Position numbers and translations under genes: made by a program | Part shown: piece after piece, positions 1 through 6,145 of the stretch | How the letters are laid out: each line of letters starts with the position of its first letter | Position numbering within the stretch: the stretch's first letter is position 1 | From: Oscillospiraceae bacterium | GTDB lineage: Bacteria > Bacillota > Clostridia > Oscillospirales > UBA929 | Assembly: GCA_009777685.1 (NCBI GenBank) | Contig: WRLJ01000062.1 | Location: forward strand, 1-8,444 | Direction: 5' to 3' | Length of the DNA stretch: 8,444 nucleotides | Notes under the pieces: generated by a model | What the model was told of the DNA's origin: nothing | What the model saw: only the letters and a program-made list of their open reading frames with translations | Databases searched by the model: none

Positions 1-1724
1 GGGCTGAGGGCCTGCGACTGGGCCAGCTGGTTGAAGCCCTCGACGCGCGCTCTGCCGAGGAAGTCGCAGTACATCAGCTCGGGTATCGCCCGCCCGCCGC
101 ACAGCGCGTAGCCCGCGGCGGCGGCGACGATGGTTCCCTCGGAGATCGGCGTGTTGAAGAAGCGGTGATACGGTATGCTCTCGGTCAGGCCGCCGTAGAC
201 GCCGAACGCGCCGCCCCAGTCGCGGTTGTCCTCGCCGAAGGCGATCAGGGAGGGGTCGTCGTAGAACCGGTCCAGGATCGCCTCAAAGAGCGCGTCGCGG
301 ATGTTGTACTGCTTGAGCTTGGAGACGGGCTTGCCGGCTTTGTCAAAGACGGAGCGGGACTTGACCCGGATTTTTTGCAGGCGGGGGTTTTGCTCTTTGG
401 GGATCAGGACGTCCGCACGGTCCGCGGGGGACGGCGAGGACGATGTCCCTGCGTTGGAGAACATATACCGCCGGATGCCGTCCGGTTCCCGGAACAGGTC
501 GACGCGGGGGGAGACGGCTTCGTCGATGGCGAGGCGCATGATTTTGGTGATCCGTTCGCGGATGCCGTGTTCGACGGCGTCACATTCGGCGGGCAGGGCG
601 AGGTTTTCCCGGAATGCCCGTATGGAGTCCACCGCCTGCCACGCCTCGATCTCCTCTTTCTCGCGGTAGGTGGAGGCATCGGTGGCGCTGTGCCCGGCGT
701 AACGGTAGGTCACCGTATCCAGCAGCACCGGCCCCTCGCGGTTTTCGAGGATCTTCCGCTTGCGCTCAAAGGCGTCGATGACGGCAAAGACGTTGTAGCC
801 GTCCACACGCTCGGCGTGAAGCTGTGTGGGGGAGATGCCCGCGCCCGCGCGGGCCAGGATGTCAAAGGCCATCGTCTCGCCGCTGGTCTGCCCGCCCATG
901 CCGTACTGGTTGTTCAGGAAGTGGAAGAGGACCGGCAGGCCGCCCCGGTGTTCCTCGTCCCAGAGCCGGGTGAACTGGCCCTGGGCGGCGAAGTTCATCG
1001 CCTCCCAGACCGGCCCGCAGCCCAGCGAGCCGTCGCCGATGTTGCAGACAACCATCCCCGGCTTGCCGTTGACGCGCTTATACAGCCCCGCCCCGGCCGC
1101 GATGCCCGCGCTGCCGCCGACGATGGCGTTGTTGGGGTAGATGCCGAAGGGCGTGAAGAACACGTGCATGGAATTGCCCAGGCCGCGCGTAAAGCCGTTG
1201 TCCCGCCCGAACAGCTCCGCCATAAAGCCGTAGAGCAGAAAGTCGCTTGCCAGGTCTTTGATATCGCCCGTGGTGTTGTGCTTTTCCACCGCCGACAGCG
1301 CCGCGCCGTCCTGAAAGTCCTTCATGATTCCATACAGCGTATCGCCGTCCAGCCGCTTGATGGCCGCGTAGCCTTTGGCTAGCACCTCGCCGTGGGAGCG
1401 GTGGGAGCCGAAGATCATGTCGTCCGCGTCCAGGGTGTACGCCATACCCACGGCGGCGGCCTCCTGCCCCGTGTACAGATGCGCGGGGCCGGTGTAGACA
1501 TAGTCTACGCCGTTATACTGCTTGGTGGTCCGCACCGAGTACAGCATCCCCTCAAACTCGCGGATGACCTGCATATCATGGTAGATTCCCAGCAGGTCGG
1601 CCTGACGGTAGCCCTTGGCAGACTCCGCAAAGGGCGTTTGGTATTGATTCAGGGGGATGCTGTCAAACGACAGCTCCCCTTTCGCGCGGACGGCCGCGGG
1701 GTCGATGAATTGGCATTTAGGCAT
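1..1724 (-). CDS. Fused E1 alpha/beta subunit of a 2-oxoacid (or acetoin) dehydrogenase complex, 3' end cut by window edge
   Basis: The thiamine-diphosphate-dependent E1 decarboxylates a 2-oxoacid (or cleaves acetoin) and passes the acyl group to the lipoyl arm of E2. The frame is open from ATG 1724 to the left edge, giving 574 visible residues. Residues 1 to about 425 are E1 alpha: SHRSHGEVLAKG near 107-118, GLGNSMH at 181-187, the TPP/Mg motif GDGS at 230-233 ending in NN at 271-272, and a GHSATD loop near 344-349. The GDG-to-NN distance is about 10 residues longer than usual, with an insert around 248-262. After a linker (about 425-468) E1 beta begins: NIRDALFEAI, AFGED and NTPISEGTIVAAAAGYAL. 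Such fusions run to roughly 800 residues, so about 200 are missing. The start is supported by AAGGAGG at 1734-1740, 9 nt upstream. It overlaps the E3 gene by 8 nt, so translation is probably coupled. The family is sure; the substrate is not. Confidence 0.93.
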   Translation of the reverse strand, partial: MPKCQFIDPAAVRAKGELSFDSIPLNQYQTPFAESAKGYRQADLLGIYHDMQVIREFEGMLYSVRTTKQYNGVDYVYTGPAHLYTGQEAAAVGMAYTLDADDMIFGSHRSHGEVLAKGYAAIKRLDGDTLYGIMKDFQDGAALSAVEKHNTTGDIKDLASDFLLYGFMAELFGRDNGFTRGLGNSMHVFFTPFGIYPNNAIVGGSAGIAAGAGLYKRVNGKPGMVVCNIGDGSLGCGPVWEAMNFAAQGQFTRLWDEEHRGGLPVLFHFLNNQYGMGGQTSGETMAFDILARAGAGISPTQLHAERVDGYNVFAVIDAFERKRKILENREGPVLLDTVTYRYAGHSATDASTYREKEEIEAWQAVDSIRAFRENLALPAECDAVEHGIRERITKIMRLAIDEAVSPRVDLFREPDGIRRYMFSNAGTSSSPSPADRADVLIPKEQNPRLQKIRVKSRSVFDKAGKPVSKLKQYNIRDALFEAILDRFYDDPSLIAFGEDNRDWGGAFGVYGGLTESIPYHRFFNTPISEGTIVAAAAGYALCGGRAIPELMYCDFLGRARVEGFNQLAQSQALS

Positions 1725-3096
1725 GGAATACAGCCTCCTTGACAATCTCCGCAACCGTTGGATGCGGGAAGATGATTTTCTGAATGCGCTCTATGTCCAT
1801 TTCGTTGTACAGGATGGCGGACAGGGTAGAGATCACCTCGCTGGCCGGGGTGCCCAGCAGGTGCGCCCCGATTAGGCGGTTGTCATGCCATACCAGCTTG
1901 CACAAGCCCTCGCCGCGCTCGTTCTCGGCCAGAAACCGGCCGCTGTACAGCATCGGGAGCTTGGTTTCGCGGGCGGAGGAAAACCCTTTTGCCTGTGCCG
2001 TCTCCAGTGTTTCCCCGATGGCCGCCGCTTCGGGATTGGTGTAGATGACGGAGGGGATGGCACTGTAGTCCATGCGGTCTGTCTGCGGGCGAACGGAGTT
2101 CGCCCCTGCGGCGTGTACGATGGTATTGACGGCCACCTCGGCCTCGCGGTAGGCGGTGTGGGCCAGCATGGATTGGCCGTTGACATCCCCGGCGGCGTAT
2201 ACGTTCGGAATGTTGGTTTTCATCTGCTCGTCGGTGACGATCGCGCCGTTTTCGGTGTATAGACCCAACGCCTCCAGTCCCGCCGTCACGGGCTTTCGCC
2301 CGGCGCTGACCAGCGTGGGGCCCGTGATGGCCTCCAGGCGGGTGTTCAGCCGGAACGTGACGCCTTTCTTCTCGTATACTTTTTGCAGCATCGCGGAGAT
2401 TTCACGGTCCAGGGGTCCCGCGATTTTGTCCGTCATTTCGTATACCGTGACCTTACTGCCCGCGGAGTTGAACAGACTGGCCATTTCCAGCCCGATGACG
2501 CCGCCGCCGAGGATGTCCAGCGTTTCGGGCACCTCGGTCAGGGCGAGGATGTCGCGGCTGGTCATAACCCGCGCGGGCGAACGCAGTTCGCCCCTACAAA
2601 ACGGCGGGATGATGGGTTCGGAGCCGGTGCAAAGGAGCAGGTTCCTGGCTTGCCGGCCATTGACGGTAAACCCTGTAGGGCGCGACGACCCCGGCGCGCC
2701 GTTTCCGTCACGCCCTGCAATGCCGGCAGACGGCGTGCCGGGGGCGTCACGCCCTACAACGGCATGTTCGCGCGCGATCTCCACGCCCGCCTTTTTCAGC
2801 GACGCCTCGATTCCGGCGGTCAGCGTTTGAACCACCTTGTCCTTGCGTTTTACGGCGGCGGCGTAGTCCAGGATGGGGTTTTGGCAGGTCACGCCGTAGG
2901 CCGCCGCGCCGCCCTTGGCGTAGTCGTACAGTTTGGCGGAATACAGCAGCGCCTTGGACGGGATACAGCCCTCGTTGAGGCACACGCCGCCCAGCGCCCG
3001 CTTCTCGAACAGCAGGGTCTTCAGCCCCGCCCCGGCCGCCAGCTCCGCCGCGCGGTATCCGGCGGGACCGCCGCCGATGATGATTAGGTCGTACAT
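1717..3096 (-). CDS. lpdA: Dihydrolipoamide dehydrogenase (E3) carrying three in-frame repeat insertions
   Basis: This FAD/NAD disulfide oxidoreductase reoxidises dihydrolipoyl-E2 and makes NADH. The protein has 459 residues. The FAD motif GGGPAG is at 8-13, the redox pair is C39/C44 in CLNEGC, the NAD motif GGGVIG is at 197-202, the second FAD motif AAGDV is at 301-305, and the dimerisation domain carries the catalytic pair H445/E450 in HPTVAE. ATG 3096 is chosen because GGAGG (3103-3107) lies 6 nt upstream and the protein then begins as the family does. An in-frame extension to 3156 is only repeat-derived sequence. Three repeat-derived stretches interrupt it at residues 113-141, 167-175 and 330-337. 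From memory of the family, about 20-25 residues seem missing between RLEAI (253-257) and LVSAGRKP (262-269). Catalytic residues are all present, so it may still work, but the changes raise the possibility of early decay. Confidence 0.93.
   Translation of the reverse strand: MYDLIIIGGGPAGYRAAELAAGAGLKTLLFEKRALGGVCLNEGCIPSKALLYSAKLYDYAKGGAAAYGVTCQNPILDYAAAVKRKDKVVQTLTAGIEASLKKAGVEIAREHAVVGRDAPGTPSAGIAGRDGNGAPGSSRPTGFTVNGRQARNLLLCTGSEPIIPPFCRGELRSPARVMTSRDILALTEVPETLDILGGGVIGLEMASLFNSAGSKVTVYEMTDKIAGPLDREISAMLQKVYEKKGVTFRLNTRLEAITGPTLVSAGRKPVTAGLEALGLYTENGAIVTDEQMKTNIPNVYAAGDVNGQSMLAHTAYREAEVAVNTIVHAAGANSVRPQTDRMDYSAIPSVIYTNPEAAAIGETLETAQAKGFSSARETKLPMLYSGRFLAENERGEGLCKLVWHDNRLIGAHLLGTPASEVISTLSAILYNEMDIERIQKIIFPHPTVAEIVKEAVFHA
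2086..2109 (-). repeat. Palindromic repeat, copy inside E3 gene (site III)
   Basis: The core GGGCGAACGGAGTTCGCCC (2087-2105) is an 8-bp hairpin with a 3-nt loop, preceded on the minus strand by the family lead GCAGGG. It is read in frame as GANSVRP, residues 331-337 of E3. Confidence 0.85.
2574..2598 (-). repeat. Palindromic repeat, copy inside E3 gene (site II)
   Basis: The full family lead TGTAGGGG is followed by the hairpin GGGCGAAC/GTTCGCCC. It is read in a different frame from site III, giving CRGELRSPA (residues 167-175), so it is nucleotide rather than peptide identity that is shared. Confidence 0.88.
2668..2758. repeat. MITE-like repeat with inverted ends inside E3 gene (site I)
   Basis: The segment 2674-2758 is bounded by inverted 14-nt ends that match at 13 positions (TGTAGGGCGCGACG against TGTAGGGCGTGACG). 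A third copy of the end lies inside at 2706-2719 on the minus strand, suggesting two nested or adjacent units. Positions 2668-2702 recur at 6999-7033 with one difference in 35. It encodes E3 residues 113-141, which are rich in Gly, Pro and Arg and do not resemble the family. Confidence 0.85.
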
Positions 3097-3102
3097 GTCA
3101 TA

Positions 3103-3107
3103 CCTCC
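3103..3107 (-). promoter_or_regulatory. Ribosome binding site of the E3 gene, abutting a palindromic repeat
   Basis: GGAGG lies 6 nt before ATG 3096 and decides the E3 start. It directly follows the end of the palindromic repeat at 3107-3131. The same string CCCTACGGAGG occurs at the end of another repeat copy (7174-7184 on the plus strand), so the repeat boundary may have helped create this site. Confidence 0.7.
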
Positions 3108-3131
3108 GTAGGGGCGGCAATCTGCCGCCCG
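3107..3131 (+). repeat. Palindromic repeat in the E2-E3 gap
   Basis: The stem is GGGCGGCA (3112-3119) and TGCCGCCC (3123-3130) with a 3-nt loop, preceded by CGTAGG. Orientation is opposite to the gene-embedded copies. It abuts the E3 ribosome binding site and could form an RNA hairpin just upstream of it. Confidence 0.8.
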
Positions 3132-3192
3132 TGACTGCCGATGGATTGATGATCATGGGAATTGCTGCGTATGCGGCCGTCCCGGTCGCCCG

Positions 3193-3218
3193 CGGACGCC
3201 ATATATGGCGTCCCTACA
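3193..3218 (-). repeat. Palindromic repeat that supplies the E2 stop codon
   Basis: The 20-nt perfect palindrome GGACGCCATATATGGCGTCC (3194-3213) follows the lead TGTAG on the minus strand. The TAG of that lead (3216-3214) is the stop codon of E2. Confidence 0.85.
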
Positions 3219-4443
3219 CAGTAAACGATTCTAAATATTCGCACAGCGCCTGTAAAAACCGCGATGCCGGCGCGCCGTCCAGCGCGCGGTGGTCGTAGGT
3301 GAGCGAGAGTGTCATGGCGGGGTATGAGCCGATACAGCCGTCCACCACCTTCACGCGCGGAACGATGCGGTTCACGCCCAAAATGCCCGTCTGCGGCGCG
3401 TTCAGGATGGGCGTGAAGCTCTCTATGCCGAATTGCCCGAGGTTCGATACGGTAAAGCTGCCTCCTGTCAGCAGAGCGGGGGAGACGCTGCCCGTTCTGC
3501 ATTGCCCGGCAAGCGCCTTCAGCTCGGCGGACAGCTCCGGTAGAGTCTTCTCCGATGCGCCGGTCAGGACCGGGACCATCAGGCCGCGCTCCGTATCCAC
3601 CGCGACGGCCAGGTTGACCTCGTCAAAGACCCGCAGGGTATCGCCCAATAGATGCGCGTTCAGCGCGGGGAACCGCGGCAAGACCCGCGTCACGGCATAG
3701 AGAACGATATCACCCAGCGTAATCCCGCTCATTGCGGGGTCCGCCTTGAAGCGTTTGCGGCATTCTTGTATGTTGGTGGCGTCAAACGACGCCGTATGGG
3801 TCAGCTGCGCCGTATTTTGCAGCGACGCCGTCATCGCTTTGGCGATGATCTTACGCATATTGGACAAGGCCTGATCGGTGTATCCATTCCCCTCCTTAGA
3901 GGGGCGCCGCCCGCGGGCGGCGGGGTGGTTCGTCCCTCCGGGCTGCGGCGGGCGAACGGAGTTCGCCCCTACAGCGGCCAGCGCCCGGATATCCCGTTCA
4001 ATCACGCGCCCCTCTGGGCCGGTCGGGATCGCCTGTGAGGGGTCGGCGCCCAGCTTGGCCGCGAGGGCCTTTGCGCGCGGGGATATCCCGCTTTGGGTGG
4101 TCGGGGTGACGGGAGCGGTGAGCGGCGGTTTATCCGGTGAGACGATAGCGGAAACGGCTTCCGTGCTGGAGACCGCCGCCGTCTCCGGCAGGGCAATCTC
4201 TTCCCCCGGCTCGCCGATGGCGCAGACCGGCGCGCCCACCGCCACCTCGTCTCCCTCAGCCGCGAAGAACGCCAGCACGGTTCCCCCATGCTCCGAGGCC
4301 ACGTCAAAGGCCGATTTGCCCGTCTCCAGAGAGAACAGCGGATCCCCGGCCCGCACAGCGCCCCCCGCCTGTACATGCCACGCCGTCAGCACCGCGCTCT
4401 CTTCCGATATCCCGATTTGGGGTAGGTGGATTGTGTGCGCCAA
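3214..4443 (-). CDS. Dihydrolipoamide acyltransferase (E2) with a repeat-expanded linker
   Basis: E2 carries the acyl group on a swinging lipoyl arm, transfers it to CoA and forms the core of the complex. The 409-residue protein has an N-terminal lipoyl domain (1-77, lipoyl lysine K43 in ETGKSAF), a linker, a peripheral-subunit-binding domain at about 120-155 (SPRAKALAAKLG, then GPEGRVIERDI), a second linker and the acyltransferase domain from about 190. The catalytic H385 and D389 are in DHRALDG. TTG 4443 is chosen because it gives the usual start MAHTIHLPQIG and has G-rich sequence 7 nt upstream; TTG 4449 would add two residues but sits only 1 nt from that site. Residues 158-187 of the second linker are encoded by repeats. 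The stop codon TAG lies inside the palindromic repeat at 3193-3218. The aldolase gene ends 17 nt upstream. Acetyl specificity is likely but not proven. Confidence 0.93.
   Translation of the reverse strand: MAHTIHLPQIGISEESAVLTAWHVQAGGAVRAGDPLFSLETGKSAFDVASEHGGTVLAFFAAEGDEVAVGAPVCAIGEPGEEIALPETAAVSSTEAVSAIVSPDKPPLTAPVTPTTQSGISPRAKALAAKLGADPSQAIPTGPEGRVIERDIRALAAVGANSVRPPQPGGTNHPAARGRRPSKEGNGYTDQALSNMRKIIAKAMTASLQNTAQLTHTASFDATNIQECRKRFKADPAMSGITLGDIVLYAVTRVLPRFPALNAHLLGDTLRVFDEVNLAVAVDTERGLMVPVLTGASEKTLPELSAELKALAGQCRTGSVSPALLTGGSFTVSNLGQFGIESFTPILNAPQTGILGVNRIVPRVKVVDGCIGSYPAMTLSLTYDHRALDGAPASRFLQALCEYLESFTV
3889..3973 (-). repeat. Composite palindromic repeat in the E2 linker
   Basis: Three palindromes lie in a row: CCCCTC/GAGGGG (3889-3904), CGCCGCCCGCGGGCGGCG (3905-3922) and the TGTAGGGG family copy (3949-3973). 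The last is read as VGANSVRP, the same peptide frame as E3 site III. Together they encode E2 residues 158-187 between the subunit-binding and catalytic domains. Confidence 0.85.
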
Positions 4444-4460
4444 GACCAAGCCCCCCTTTT

Positions 4461-5231
4461 TTATCGCAAAATAGACTTACGGTACGCCTCGCCCTCCCAG
4501 CCCGCGATGAAGCGCAGGGCTTGCGCGTCCATCGGCCGGGCGGCTTCCCCGTTCCGCGCCAGCGTAAACCGGATGAACATGACCGCCGCTAGAACCTCGC
4601 GCTGGGCGTCCGTCAAGTCCAGATACACCTGCTGGTCCGGGTACAGCGGCAGCGGCAGCTGGGCCGAAAACGCCTCGAAATCCGCGGGCGTGACGCCGTA
4701 GGACGCGGCGAGGCGGTCGTTGATATCGCTGTGGATGCGCAGGCATTCATCGGCCGTGTCCGCGGTCACGATCACGCCGTGGTTTTGCAGGAACACGACC
4801 TGCGTGTCCGGCGATTTCCGCTCCCGGATGGCCGCGCACAGCTCCGCGCCCGGGTTGATGTACGGCACAAGGAGGCAGCTGTACCCGTCCATCAGCTCCG
4901 GCAGGCGCTCCGCGCCGGTTTGCGAGCAGAGGGCGAGGTTACAGTACACGGGGTGGGTGTGCAGCACATACCGCCCCAGCAGCGCGTGGAAGCCCGCCTC
5001 CACGGACGGGCGGGTGGGCCGGAAGCCCTGTTCGGCGGTGACGTCCCTCAGCGTGTCCGTCTCGACCACGGCAAAGCCGTACGTCTCCGTGACCTGACTC
5101 AGCCGGAAGCCCGACGCCTTGACGGCCATCAGCCCGCCCGGCAGCTTGACCGACGTGTTGCCGCCGCCGCCCTGAATATAGTCCGCCCGCGCGCCGGCGG
5201 TTTGGGAAAGTCTGGCCAGTTCGCTCAGCAT
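4461..5231 (-). CDS. Class II (zinc-dependent) aldolase/adducin-family protein
   Basis: Members cleave or epimerise phosphorylated sugars, for example fuculose- or rhamnulose-1-phosphate to dihydroxyacetone phosphate and lactaldehyde. The 256-residue protein shows GGGGNTSVK (21-29, substrate phosphate loop), the likely acid/base E78, zinc ligands H91 and H93 (HTHP) and H151 (NHG). The GGGNTS loop recalls the aldolase half of bifunctional rhamnulose-1-phosphate aldolase/dehydrogenases, but no dehydrogenase domain follows. ATG 5231 has AGAAGG 8 nt upstream; GTG 5240 (three more residues, GGAG 7 nt upstream) is the alternative. It is the first gene of the operon, directly downstream of promoter 5275-5303 and 17 nt before E2. 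This position suggests its product feeds the dehydrogenase complex, which is an inference. The substrate is not determined by sequence. Confidence 0.9.
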   Translation of the reverse strand: MLSELARLSQTAGARADYIQGGGGNTSVKLPGGLMAVKASGFRLSQVTETYGFAVVETDTLRDVTAEQGFRPTRPSVEAGFHALLGRYVLHTHPVYCNLALCSQTGAERLPELMDGYSCLLVPYINPGAELCAAIRERKSPDTQVVFLQNHGVIVTADTADECLRIHSDINDRLAASYGVTPADFEAFSAQLPLPLYPDQQVYLDLTDAQREVLAAVMFIRFTLARNGEAARPMDAQALRFIAGWEGEAYRKSILR

Positions 5232-5274
5232 GATCCGCACCTTCTGTCTCCAATTTCAGCCTTGTCAATATACG

Positions 5275-5303
5275 ATTATATCCCCATCGCCGCCGCCCGT
5301 CAA
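5275..5303 (-). promoter_or_regulatory. Sigma-A-type promoter of the aldolase-E2-E3-E1 operon
   Basis: On the minus strand, TTGACG (5298-5303) and TATAAT (5275-5280) are separated by exactly 17 nt. Transcription would start near 5268, leaving a leader of about 37 nt before ATG 5231. It lies just downstream of the TPR gene's hairpin, so the operon has its own start. No other promoter of this quality was seen between its four genes. Confidence 0.8.
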
Positions 5304-5318
5304 TCCTCAATGCCAAAG

Positions 5319-5348
5319 CGGCGGCGCGGCTTTGATGCCGCGCCGCCG
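5319..5348 (-). terminator. Strong GC hairpin after the TPR gene
   Basis: A perfect 12-bp GC stem with a 6-nt loop (5331-5336) lies 19 nt downstream of the TPR stop codon and just before the next operon's promoter. The tract after it on the transcript is only weakly U-rich (GCTTTGG), so it is either a non-canonical intrinsic terminator or a 3'-end stabiliser. Confidence 0.6.
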
Positions 5349-5367
5349 TCTGTCTTGATTCCGAATC

Positions 5368-6042
5368 TCAATCCGGCTGCGCCGCCAGCGCCGCCGTTCC
5401 CGCCCGTTCCGCCTCCTCGGCCGCCTCGGCCTCCGCCATCCTCCGGGCGTCGATCAGGCAGTAGAGCTTGTCCAGCTCCTTCAGGGCCTGCGGGTTGCGG
5501 GGGTCGTACTTCAGGATTTTGCGGAACACATTACCCGCCTCGCGCTCGCGGCCCAGCGAGAGGAACAGCAGCCCCAGCTGATGGCGCGCGCGGACGTCGC
5601 GGTGGTTGAGGTCGATACAGCGGCGGAACATGCCCTCGGCCCGCTCCGCGTCGCCCTGACGGGCGTACATCATGCCCAGCTGGTGACGCGCCTGCACATC
5701 GCGGTGGTTGAGGTCAATACAGCGGCGGAACATCGGCTCGGCCAGGTCGTCGCGGCAGCGGCGCGACCAGTAGATGCCCAGCTGGTGAAAGCCCTGTATC
5801 TGCTTCGGGTCGACCTCCACGGCGCGCTCGAACAGAGCCAGGGCCTCCTCGCCGCGCCCGAGCTTGCCGTAGAGCATTCCGAGCTGGATCATCAGCACCG
5901 CGTTATCCGGCTCCAGCTCCAAACCCTTGCGGAAGCAGCGGCCGGCTCCGGCGTAGTCGCAGGCGCGCATCAGCGCGCCGCCCTGCCTGGACAGCTCCAC
6001 GGCGGCGTTGACGCCGAGAGGGATGGCGTTCGGTTCGTTCAT
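5368..6042 (-). CDS. Tetratricopeptide-repeat (TPR) protein
   Basis: TPR arrays form a helical scaffold that binds other proteins; no enzymatic domain is present. The 224-residue protein has about five 34-residue units from about residue 20 to 195, with typical turns such as LELEPDN, VEVDPKQ and LKYDPRN. It ends in an Ala/Glu-rich tail (about 202-224). Units at about 103-136 and 137-170 are nearly identical (FRRCIDLNHRDV followed by ARHQLG). No signal peptide or membrane segment is visible, so it is probably cytoplasmic. ATG 6042 is set by AAGGAGG 8 nt upstream; a longer in-frame reading to 6384 runs through the divergent antitoxin gene and is rejected. It is single-gene, divergent to the toxin-antitoxin operon with 103 bp between. 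Its partner and role are unknown. Confidence 0.85.
   Translation of the reverse strand: MNEPNAIPLGVNAAVELSRQGGALMRACDYAGAGRCFRKGLELEPDNAVLMIQLGMLYGKLGRGEEALALFERAVEVDPKQIQGFHQLGIYWSRRCRDDLAEPMFRRCIDLNHRDVQARHQLGMMYARQGDAERAEGMFRRCIDLNHRDVRARHQLGLLFLSLGREREAGNVFRKILKYDPRNPQALKELDKLYCLIDARRMAEAEAAEEAERAGTAALAAQPD
5597..5733. repeat. Duplicated TPR unit at DNA level
   Basis: Two 35-nt copies (5597-5631 and 5699-5733) differ at one position. Their spacing of 102 nt is exactly one 34-residue TPR unit. The silent sites match too, pointing to a recent in-frame unit duplication or to gene conversion. Confidence 0.85.
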
Positions 6043-6085
6043 GGGGGAGGCCTCCTTGTTTGTATGGGGGATGTATGAAAACATG

Positions 6086-6114
6086 TTGACAGAGTGCTTG
6101 ATTTGTAGTACAAT
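6086..6114 (+). promoter_or_regulatory. Sigma-A-type promoter of the toxin-antitoxin operon
   Basis: A perfect -35 box TTGACA (6086-6091) and a -10 box TACAAT (6109-6114) are separated by 17 nt. Transcription would start near 6121, about 25 nt before the antitoxin ATG. The -10 box lies inside a palindrome that fits an autoregulatory operator. Confidence 0.85.
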
Positions 6115-6119
6115 GTAAG
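6097..6119. promoter_or_regulatory. Probable operator of the toxin-antitoxin operon
   Basis: The 11-nt core TTGTAGTACAA (6103-6113) is a perfect palindrome around G6108. It is flanked symmetrically by CTT (6097-6099) and AAG (6117-6119). It covers the -10 box. RelB-type antitoxins have an N-terminal ribbon-helix-helix fold and bind such sites to repress their own promoter. A second small palindrome, AAGTAACTT, follows at 6117-6125. The assignment is by position and symmetry only. Confidence 0.55.
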
Positions 6120-6145
6120 TAACTTTTATCAAGGGAGCTGAGGAC

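Noticed and set aside
165..1382. Long plus-strand open frame (405 codons) opposite E1
   Set aside because: It is a shadow of the GC-rich E1 gene; the minus strand carries TPP-binding motifs in an uninterrupted frame, and the plus-strand protein shows no family features.
3097..3156. N-terminal extension of E3
   Set aside because: In frame, but it is translated from the repeat region and lacks a ribosome binding site; ATG 3096 has GGAGG at 6 nt and gives the normal N-terminus.
6043..6145. Minus-strand promoter for the TPR gene
   Set aside because: TTGATA-like and TACTAC-like boxes exist but match poorly; no convincing pair was found, so none is annotated.
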